DNA of 64,000 nt from Paguma larvata. Taxonomy: Eukaryota > Chordata > Mammalia > Carnivora > Viverridae. Both the position numbers and the translations under genes were made by a program. Under the pieces are notes generated by a model, which was given only the letters and a program-made list of their open reading frames with translations, ran no database searches and was not told the DNA's origin. The first letter of the stretch is position 1, and each line of letters begins with the position of its first letter. Location: NCBI GenBank assembly GCA_030068075.1, contig CM057829.1, positions 88,155,889 to 88,219,888 on the forward strand. The letters are read 5' to 3'. Below, piece after piece: positions 55,997 to 64,000 of the stretch.

Positions 55997-57070
55997 TTCA
56001 TTGCATTCTTGCACTTACAGTCTAAATATATGGCTTATTGCAAATGGAAGCTGAAGAGCCTGATACTGGCATTTGTTTTTAAAATGTCTTATTATGGAAA
56101 TGTAAAAATATACATGAATTTAGAGAGAATACAGTAACTTTGCCCTTAGATGTGCAGTTTGATGAGTTTTAACAAATACTTCATCATATAATACATTTAA
56201 GATCTGGAAAGTTTCCAGCATTTTCTTTGTGCTTTTTTATAAGTCATTCCTCCCCCACTCCCTGCACGGTGGCTCTGTCAACTGATTTCTGTTCTGTATT
56301 TTTGCCTTTTCCACAATGTTATATAAATGGAATCAAACAGTATGTATCCTTGTAGTCTGGCTTCATTCACTGAGCATAATACTTTTGAGAATCATTTATA
56401 TATCCGAAGTTTATTCCTTTTTATTATTTGAGAAGTATTCCATTTCATGGATGTAACAATTTATTTATCCACTATGTAGTTGATAGATGTTTGGATTGTG
56501 TCTAGATTTTTGTCAACTGTGAATAAAGCTTCTGTAGAGATTTGCATAATGGTGTTTGTGTGGATATAAGTTTTCGTTTTTGTTAGGTACATACCTTGGA
56601 TTCATATTACTATTGGGTCATATGTTAGGTGTATGTTTAACTTTATTAGAAACTCAAATTGTTTTCCAAAGTGGTTGTACCATTTTGTATTTTCACCTGG
56701 AACATATGAAAGTTCCAATCCCTGTACTTTCTTGCCAGTACTTGGTATACAATACCAAGTTAGTTAGTTTTAAAATTAAAATTTAGCTCATGTAATAGAT
56801 ATAAAGTGGTATCTTATTGTAGTTTTAATTTGTATTTCTCTAATTACTAATGACAGTGAGCATTTCCCTCAAACACTTATTTACCACCTGATTTCTACTT
56901 TGGTGAAGTATATGTTTTTGACCTCTCCCCCTTTTGAAAAATTGTTTGATTTTTTTGTAATTGAATTCTAAGAATTATTTATACATTCTTAGTATGGTAT
57001 TTTTTTTTAACAGACATGTGTTTTGCAATTATTTTTTTCCACTCCATGGTTCATTTTTACCTTGTCTTTT

Positions 57071-57251
57071 TTTTTTTTTAAAGTTTATTTATTTATTTTG
57101 AGAGAGAGAGAGAAGGAGGAGCAGAGAGAGAGAGAATCCCAAGAAGGCTCTGCACTGGCAGCGCAGAGTCCAAACTCATGATCCATGAGATTATGACCTG
57201 AGCCTAAGTCAAGAGTTGGGGGCTTAACTGACTGAGCCACCCAGGTGGCCC
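57071..57251 (-). mobile_element. CAN-SINE nested in the ancient L1M
   Basis: Reverse copy. Target duplication of 19 bp with one mismatch: CATTTTTACCTTGTCTTTT (57052-57070) and CATTTTTGCCTTGTCTTTT (57252-57270). Confidence 0.97.
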
Positions 57252-57848
57252 CATTTTTGCCTTGTCTTTTAAAGTATCTTTTGAGGAGCAGAAGTTTTCA
57301 ATTGTGATAAAAGCCAATTTATCATTTGTAAAAATGGATTGTGCATTTAGTGTCACATCTAAGAAATCTTTTCCTAATCTAATATCATCAACATTTTTCT
57401 CCTATGTTTCCTTCTGGAAGTTTTATGCTTTTAGGTTTTACATTTAGGTCTGTGATTCATTTCGAGTTTCCTTTTGTATATGGTGTGAAGTAAGGGTCAA
57501 GGTTTATTTATGTATTTTTTTTGCAAATGGAAAATCCAATTAATTGTCTCAGCATTTTACGTTAAAAAATAATTTACCCATTAAACTACCTTGGCACCTT
57601 TGTTGAAAGTCAATTGACTATATGTTTGTGAGCCTGTTTCTGGACTCTGTTGTGCTCCATTTTGCCAAAGGCACACTGTATTGATTACTGTGGCTTGATA
57701 GTTAAGTCTCGAGGTCCGATAGTTTGACTTGTAAATAAATTTTTATTTTTTAAAAAATTATTTTGGATATTCCAGCCTTCTTTTGTGATTCCATTTTATC
57801 TCCACTATTGGTTTACTAATTATCTTTTTTAAAAAATAGTGGTTTCCC

Positions 57849-58037
57849 ATGGCATATGGGTGCCTCTTGGTCAGCAGAGTGTCTGACTTCAGCTCAGGTC
57901 ATGATCTTGGGGCTCGTGAGTTCAAGCCCCACCACGGGTTCTCTGCTGTCAGCGTAGAGCCTGCTTGGGACCCTCTGTTCTCCTCTCTCTGTCCCTCCCC
58001 CACTTGCACTCTCTCAAAAATAAATAAAACATTAAAA
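57849..58037 (+). mobile_element. CAN-SINE, sense, nested in the ancient L1M
   Basis: Diverged head (GGGTGCCTCTTGGTCAGCAGAG), B box GTTCAAGCCCC, CT linker, AAATAAATAAAACATT tail. Flanks AAAATAGTGGTTTCCC and AAAATAGCGATTTCCC form the target duplication. Confidence 0.93.
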
Positions 58038-58395
58038 AAAATAGCGATTTCCCTATGACTTACAATATGCATCTAATAGTCTGTAAACTTATAAACAGTC
58101 AATAAACTACCACCAAATAATTCAGTATAATTTAGTTAAAGGAACCCTTAAACAGTAAACTTTATTTCTTCTCTCTCCTACTATGTGCTCTTGATATAAT
58201 ACATCTTACTTCTAAAAATGTTAAAAGAAAATTGTTTTTGTTTCTATTTATTTTTATTTTTAGCAGTCTGACTATTATGGGGCTAGTTATGGGCATATGT
58301 AGTATTGCTCATCCTGCTTGAAGTTCTCTGGGTTTATTATATTGGTCATTTGTTTTCCTTCATTAATTTTGGAAAATTTTTGGCCATTATCTTTT

Positions 58396-58587
58396 TTTAA
58401 TTATTATTTTTTGAGACAGGTCATGAATGGGGAGGGGCAGAGAGAGAGGGAGACAAAGAATCTGAAGTAAGCTCCAGGCTCTGAGCTGTCAGCACAGAGC
58501 CTGGTGTGGGGCTCGAACTCACAAACTGTGAGATCGTAACCTGAGCTGAAGTTGGATGCTTAACTGACTGAGCCACTCAGGTGTCCC
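58396..58587 (-). mobile_element. CAN-SINE, antisense, first of a nested pair
   Basis: Short GA tract, head GAGCCACTCAGGTGTCCC. It sits in the tail of the SINE to its right. Confidence 0.92.
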
Positions 58588-58598
58588 AATCATTACTA

Positions 58599-58778
58599 TT
58601 TTTTTAATGTTTATTTATTTTTGAGGGAGAGAGGGGCAGAGAGAAAAGGGGACAGAGGATCTGAAGTGGACTCTGCACTGACAGCTGTGAGCCCGATGTA
58701 GGGCTCGAACTCTCAAACCATGAGACTGTGACCTGAGCTGAAGTCAGATGCTCAATTGGCTGAGCCACCCAGGGGCCC
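58599..58778 (-). mobile_element. CAN-SINE, antisense, second of a nested pair
   Basis: Head GAGCCACCCAGGGGCCC. TTGGCCATTATCTTTT (58380-58395) and TTGGCTATTGTCTTTT (58779-58794) enclose the pair, so the duplication belongs to the older of the two. Confidence 0.92.
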
Positions 58779-58799
58779 TTGGCTATTGTCTTTTAAAGA

Positions 58800-59118
58800 A
58801 CTTTTAATTTTGAAATGATTTTAGTCTCACAAGAAGTTGCAAATGTAGTGAGTTTCATGTGTCCTTCACACAACTTTCTCCAATGGTAACTGCATAATCA
58901 TAGAATTTACAAAAATCTGGAAGTTGACATTGGTATAATATTCTTAACTAAGCTACAGATATTGTTTGGGCTCTGTCAGTTTTACACTTTTTTTGGTGTA
59001 TATTTCTATGGCATTTTATTACATGTGTAGATTTGTGTAACTAACATGACAGTCAGATTACAGTACTGTTTCATCACCAAAAATAAACTTTTTCATACTA
59101 TCCCTTCAGTCATTACCT
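58800..59118 (-). repeat. Separate old L1M 3'UTR fragment, antisense
   Basis: TTTTGAAATGATTTTAGTCTCAC, GAGTTTCATGTGTCCTTCAC, ATTGGTATAATATTCTTAAC, GTGTAGATTTGTGTAACTAAC and CAGTACTGTTTCATCACC belong to an L1M 3'UTR, out of order for the surrounding element, so this is a second copy inserted in it. Confidence 0.55.
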
Positions 59119-60599
59119 TTTCACATATTTTTTTTTCTTCCCATCCTCTCTCTTTTTTCCTTCTGGGATTGTCAATAAATACATGCTAGAACATTTGATA
59201 TTGTTCCATGGTTCTTGACTGCTCTGTTTCTCTCTCTCTCTCCAGTCCGAATAATTTCTATTGATTTTATTCATATATTTATATTATATTTTATTGATAT
59301 ATTTAAGTTCACCGATTCCTTCTTTCCCCCCAGATCTTTTGGTCTGCTGATTAACTTATTGAATATATTCTTTGTCTTGGATGCCATGTTTTAAATTTCT
59401 ATCCTTTCCATTTAACTTTTTCTTATGGTCTTCACCTTTCTGCTAACATTTCTATCTATGCACATACTTTTTTTTAACAGGGCCTTTAACATATTAATCA
59501 TAATTATTTGAAAGTATTTCAACATTTGGGTCATCTCTGAGTCTGGTTCTGTTAATTGCTCTATTTCTTGATAATAGGCTGTTTTTTTTCTTTGACTTTA
59601 TGTTGGTTTCGGTGTTTTTGTATGATTATTGGATATTGTGAATAGACATATATAGAAGACTTAAGTATATACCATTCTTGCAAGAAAAATGGGCATGCTT
59701 CTTTTTCTCTCAAGCTGATATTATGGGGTTGAGTTATACTAGATGGGAGTTGAGATAGGTTTAGATTTTGTTGTGGCTCTCATTACCTTCAGTGTACCAT
59801 AAGCTTAAATTCCTCCAGTGGGTGGAAGCTGTTTCTTTGTGCATAGAGTGGAGACTTGGTGGGCTGAAAATAAAAATCAGTGCTTCTTCTCCACCCTTAG
59901 CTTTCAGCCACTGTGCGCCATCAAAGGGACTCTCTACAGCATTTGCTCCTTCCCTAATGGTAGACTGATGTTGCTTATTCCTTAGTGTTATACTTGTATT
60001 GAGGTCACTGGAGTGTTCTGTGCTCTCCTTACTCAGCAGACTTTGTGTGTGTGGGACATAGGTTGGTGTTTTCTCATATTCCTGTCCTTCCTCTTATGGC
60101 AGCCACGCTCAGCCTTGTATCTCTGGTTAGTCCTGGGGGGAGTGATGATTATCTCTGCACACCTGCTCCACTCAGGGAGCCGTCTCCAGTTTCCTATCTG
60201 TCCTCATGCTCTCTTATAAGCACTCAGTGGAGACCTGTGGAAAATCTTATGAGTAAAGGTATTTCTCTCGTACCTGGACCTGCTACCTATACTACATTGT
60301 CCTACTAGCTCACACTTGGCCTTAATGAATAAAAACTTTAGTTGGGTTCTTCTTATTTACTTATGTGGCAACCATTTCTCTCTCCTGTGTTCTGTCAAAG
60401 TATATGTGTCCTATTTCTCTTTGTCAAACTTTAGAATTCAGTTTGCTTTACTTGCTTGCAACCTTAGCCCTCTGTTGGGATAAATAAAAGTTCTATTTTT
60501 TAGATGATTTTTTTCTATTATCAATGTAAAAGTGACATTCTCTTTTGCTTCTATGTCTTAAGCAGAAGTGAATCTCCCCAACATTTACCTTTAATGCTT

Positions 60600-60800
60600 C
60601 ACTCACTCAGTAAATACTATTGAGTTTATGTGAGGAGCCAGAAACTGGGAATACAATGGTGAATAAGAAATGAATGAATATAATTTGGAGATAAGGTTGA
60701 CAGGACTTAGATTGGTTGGAGGGAGTGAGGGAAAGTGAGGCACCAATTATGACATAAGAGAAGGGAACGCATGGGGAGTCAGTGAACAAATAGTAAGAAA
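60600..60800 (-). repeat. L2 fossil, antisense, with internal deletion
   Basis: CACTCACTCAGTAAATACTATTGAG and GGGAATACAATGGTGAATAAG are the reverse L2 3' end; AAGGTTGACAGGACTTAGATTGG continues with a more internal L2 block. Confidence 0.5.
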
Positions 60801-61794
60801 ACTGGGCCATTGTATTGGTCTGTGTGTGGCAAGAGAGTCATAAAGAAGGGTGCTGTAACAAAATGAGCTAGAAATGACTGGTTGTAATTCAAGGAAGTAA
60901 TATTTGCATTGAGATTTTTGGAGGTGGTGCAGTTTCTGGTAATGACAAGGTCTGGAGAGCAGCCGTGGGAGTGGGAGACTGTGGTGTAGAGGAGAAAAGA
61001 TCATTAGGCTGAGGAAGATAAGACACTTTGAAGACAGAGTGTTTATGCTTTACACAAATGGGTATTGAACTCACCATTGACGATGTGAAGAGAGGATAAG
61101 AGAGGAAGACTGTAAGCCAGGAGTTAACACCTTTTCAGAACAAGACAATTGAATCGAAGGTTAATGCATAGGGCCAAAGCTGAATGCTCTGGGTGTCAGA
61201 GAAGGCTTTTGCAAGGGCAGAGAAGAATGGGCCGAAAGTGAGATTTGGGAATAAGGAGAATCCTTCCCTATTACCGGGTGCTGAGGTATGTGGAACGTTA
61301 GAGAACAACAACCGTATACTTAAGAGGGCTTAAGGGGAGGCATTATCCTCAGAAGCAGGCACGTTTCAATTAAGGCTAAGAGGTGAAGGGAAAGATGCGA
61401 AATGGTTGGGGTTCCAGGGAAACCTCAGTTTTTGTGTAATAATGAGTCCATAGTTCTTATTAAAGTAGTAGGACATAACACTTTAAGTGTTACAAACATG
61501 TTCATTCCATGAATTAAAACAGTGCCCCACACTCCAACCCTGTCTCTGACATCTTTGGCTCGGGAGATCCAAGAGGCAGAGAGCCAGTCCTGGACCCAGT
61601 TCTGTTTCTCCTGAAGCAACGACATTTTGTTCAGTCTCCATTGTGAGCGTTTCTGCACTAAGCCTTTAGTGCATGCCACCTGATGTCGAGACAAACCTCC
61701 AACAGCATGGCGGTGACATGGACTCCAGGTTTTACTGAGGCTGCAACAACCAGGTTGCTAATTAGGCCCAATTGTGAGGGTAGTTTTTGTGCTT

Positions 61795-61841
<47 letters not shown>

Positions 61842-62499
61842 CCACAGGTCACAGAACAGCTGTCAGATGGTATAATTTGGTAGAGTTCATTTGGAGCTGC
61901 TCACAGAAGCTCTCTGAAGCATTATGCTCTACATAATGTGCATGATTAATGCTTGTTTATTTGGACAATCCTGTGTTGTAACTAAAGTGGTGGCTTATTT
62001 TATGCCAGTTATAATATAGCACTCCATTCATGGGACTGAGTTCCATTGAGGATATAAAGTAGAGCGATAATGTTCAATCTATTTACTAGGGGACGAACTC
62101 ATTGCAGCCATTCTGCAAGCTGCTTGCTCCATTTGAGTGATGATTCCATGCTTAACTCTTCTGAGAAAGGGATCTGGGCTCATTTCCATTCTGAAGGGTA
62201 GGTGGAAAACATATCTGAAAGCAGCAGTTATTTTGGCAGCAGGGATGTCTTAGTCTAACTGCCTTCTGTAGGAGGGTAATGCAACATGTTTTCTGTCCTT
62301 AGGGGAAAGTCTTGCTGCCTTGTCAACCTTGGACCTTACTGCCAGCCAGGCACACTTTGGCAGTGTTAGAAATCTTTGCCTTGTATATTCTAGAGGCTGT
62401 TCATCTTCTCCCATGTCCCTGACATATACGCATGAGCTTCCCCCCACTCCTCCAAACAAGAAAGGGCACTTACCTGGAAATCCTAATGCAAGTTTGGCC
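60801..62499. other. Repeat-poor tract; no gene recognised
   Basis: 60800-61080 may be more decayed L2. From 61100 to 62490 I see no transposon. 61540-61890 has moderate GC, and 61900-62200 contains CATGATTAATGCTTG. Frames at 61425-61694 (minus), 61683-61883 (plus) and 62250-62459 (minus) have no recognisable protein. Confidence 0.35.
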
Positions 62500-62640
62500 T
62501 CTGCCTCTAATTGGGTGTGGTCCTGGGTGGGTCACCTAGGCACCTTATTTTGCCTTTTGCAAAATGTTGGATGGAGCTTGTTAGGTGGTCTCTTGAGTGC
62601 CTCTCCCTGCACCACCCTGTGGTCCTGTGATTCTGTTTAG
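62500..62640 (+). repeat. Probable MIR fossil
   Basis: CTCTGCCTCTAATTGGGTGTGGTCCTGGGTGGGTCACCTAGGCACC ... TTTTGCAAAATGTTGGATGGAGC follows the MIR core loosely. Confidence 0.45.
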
Positions 62641-63099
62641 TTAGTTGTACTGTAGTAGTCAGTGATCGTATTTAGTTACATGGCACCAACTTTATGGAAG
62701 TTGGGGCTAACTCAGTCTTTCTTCTGATGTCTTATTATGTTAGAGTGCTTCCTGGGTGACAGGTCTCCAGCCACATGCTGTTCAGAGGGAGACAGGTGCA
62801 TCTATGTTATTTGCAGACTTTTTATACTAAACATACTTTAGGCAAAAATATGCAGAATGGGTGCAATGTGTCTGTCCTATTTTGTCTTCACCTGGTGTGC
62901 CTCTTCCAGCCTTTGAGTATTATCTTTCTCTTTTAACTTTCTGCTTTCTTCTCTTTTCGGGAGAGAAGCTGATATTAATTAATTAAATAATAGTGAGAAT
63001 TTGAGTTGGTGTATTTCTTCTCCTGGTGATATGTATCTATACGTATAATTGTTACGTACACACACCTGCCATGTGTGAATGCTGATCATATGCCCAGTC
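62641..63099. other. No gene or repeat recognised
   Basis: Single-copy-looking. A short ATTAATTAATTAAATAATA patch lies at 62974-62992. Confidence 0.45.
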
Positions 63100-63250
63100 A
63101 CCGTGCCAGCCACTTCCATTTGTCATCTCACTTAGTGGGTATAACAATATTGGGAAGGAAGTACCATTCTTTTCATTTCATAAACATAGAAACTGAAGTA
63201 TAGAGAGTGTAATCAGAGCTCAACTCTGTCTGGCTGCATGAATTTAATGG
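63100..63250 (-). repeat. MIR fossil, antisense
   Basis: CCACTTCCATTTGTCATCTCACTTAGTGGGTATAACAATATTGGGAAGGAAGTACCATTC and CATAAACATAGAAACTGAAGTATAGAGAG are the reverse MIR core. Confidence 0.65.
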
Positions 63251-63524
63251 TGGACAGAAAGACTTTTTCACTGTTAATGGGTCTTTGTACTGGAGCCAGC
63301 AGATAGTGCTGGGGATGCTTTTGATTTATGAATCTCTTCCACAGTCCACAGTCACTTGTAATCTGCTAAATTCCCTTAAGAACTTTTAAAATCGTAAGAA
63401 CTTAAAAATTGTTTTGTTATTTTTGTGTGGATATTCTACAGAAATGATTTTAAGTAAAATGTTTTAATTTAGAAAATTGTATTATTTAACATTAGATTAT
63501 AAAGTTTATTTAAAATTCAGTCCT

Positions 63525-63742
63525 GGGGTTCCTGGTGGCTCAGTTGGCTAAGTGTCCAACTCTTGATTTTGGTTCAGGACATGATCTCATGGTTTGTGGG
63601 ACTGAGCCTGCTATCAGGCCAGATCTGCACTGACAGCGTGGAGCCTGTTTGGGATTCTCTCTCTCTCTCTGTGTCTCTCTCTCTGCCCCTCCCCTGCTTA
63701 CATGCACACCCTCTCTCTCTCTAAATAAATAAAGACTTAAAA
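63525..63742 (+). mobile_element. CAN-SINE, sense
   Basis: GGGGTTCCTGGTGGCTCAGTTGG head, expanded CT linker and CTAAATAAATAAAGACTT tail. Imperfect target duplication AAATTCAGTCCT (63513-63524) and AAATTTAATCCT (63743-63754). Confidence 0.94.
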
Positions 63743-63754
63743 AAATTTAATCCT

Positions 63755-64000
63755 AACAATTCTATTTATGATTAGGAAAATGTTGACATCTTTCTTTGTT
63801 ATATGTGGTACATGTGAATAAATTTACTTTAAATTAATTATATGACAAAAGATGATTTATTGACAAATTAGTCAATGACCTATTACTTTTGGCTTAAGGT
63901 ACTCAAATGTATTTACTTGGATTTAAAAATCTAACTCTATATTAAAGCATCTAATTCTACATCAAAGCATCTACTTTATGACTATTTTAATTCTTATATT
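63755..64000. other. AT-rich window end, nothing recognised
   Basis: Contains two AAAGCATCTA-type near repeats (63946-63971) but no identifiable element. Confidence 0.45.

Larger units (their letters stand above)
56050..60310 (-). mobile_element. Ancient L1M, antisense, broken and SINE-riddled
   Basis: Left part (56050-57790) follows the reverse of an L1M 3'UTR and ORF2 C-terminal half: TATATAAATGGAATCAAACAGTATG, TTTTCCAAAGTGGTTGTACC, TATAAAGTGGTATCTTATTG, TTTTGAGGAGCAGAAGTTTTC and TGTATTGATTACTGTGGC. Right part (58040-60310) follows the reverse of the ORF1/5'UTR region: GATTTCCCTATGACTTACAA, TTTTGGAAAATTTTTGGCC, AGAACATTTGATATTG, TCCGAATAATTTCTATTGA and GGATATTGTGAATAGACA. The reverse-transcriptase core is missing between them. 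No frame survives. Confidence 0.75.

Noticed and set aside
6606..63742. tRNA-like sequences with A and B boxes at about 36 places
   Set aside because: They are CAN-SINE heads followed by a CT linker and A tail, with no acceptor stem or discriminator, not tRNA genes.

Overview
This is 64 kb of non-coding nuclear DNA from a carnivore, most likely a cat-family genome. The lineage signal is about 36 copies of the tRNA-Lys-derived CAN-SINE (a head close to GGCGCCTGGGTGGCTCAGTC, a polypyrimidine tract, then AAATAAATAAACATT and an A tail) together with carnivore-type L1 3'UTRs. I found no intact protein-coding gene, no convincing exon, no RNA gene other than SINE-borne tRNA-like heads, no CRISPR array and no prokaryotic or viral gene cassette. 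The long reading frames are either relics of L1 ORF1/ORF2, relics of three processed pseudogenes, or chance frames through SINEs and single-copy DNA. The window reads as intergenic or intronic sequence.

Layout. 0.2-3 kb: an antisense L2 split by a young 5'-truncated L1 with a 12-bp target duplication. 3.3-8.4 kb: an old L1 3' end, a profilin-1 (PFN1) processed pseudogene, a eutherian-age sense-strand L1 carrying a SINE, and a 3'UTR-only L1. 8.4-12 kb: mostly single copy. 12-15.4 kb: a 3.5-kb antisense L1 bounded by an 18-bp target duplication and carrying its own SINE. 15.6-27.6 kb: hAT (MER1-type, MER20), MIR and L2 fossils, SINEs, a TA microsatellite and an ATP5MF pseudogene cut in two by a SINE. 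27.8-30.8 kb: the longest repeat-poor tract. 30.8-33.5 kb: a SINE cluster and L2. 37.2-41.7 kb: paired SINEs, an RPL37 pseudogene, L2, L1M, MER5A and MIR. 43-46.6 kb: SINEs, an MLT1 LTR and an old L1M-type repeat. 49.9-55.1 kb: a stack of two antisense L1s, one reaching its 5' end, with a perfect 74-bp tandem triplication. 55.9-60.3 kb: a 53-bp L1 micro-insertion and a long ancient antisense L1 riddled with SINEs. 60.3-64 kb: mostly single copy with L2, MIR and one SINE.

There is no gene network here. What the sequence records is an insertion history: L2, MIR and hAT first, then eutherian L1M, MLT1 and old L1, then processed pseudogenes and carnivore L1s, and last SINEs that interrupt all of them. 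Most young elements (25 of 36 SINEs and all carnivore-type L1s) lie on the minus strand. I did not find evidence of an undescribed biological system. The best second looks are the L1 stack with its triplication, the 53-bp L1 insertion, and several repeat-free tracts that could be conserved non-coding elements. Family names are from memory of consensus sequences, and boundaries are good to about 10-20 bp unless a target duplication fixes them.
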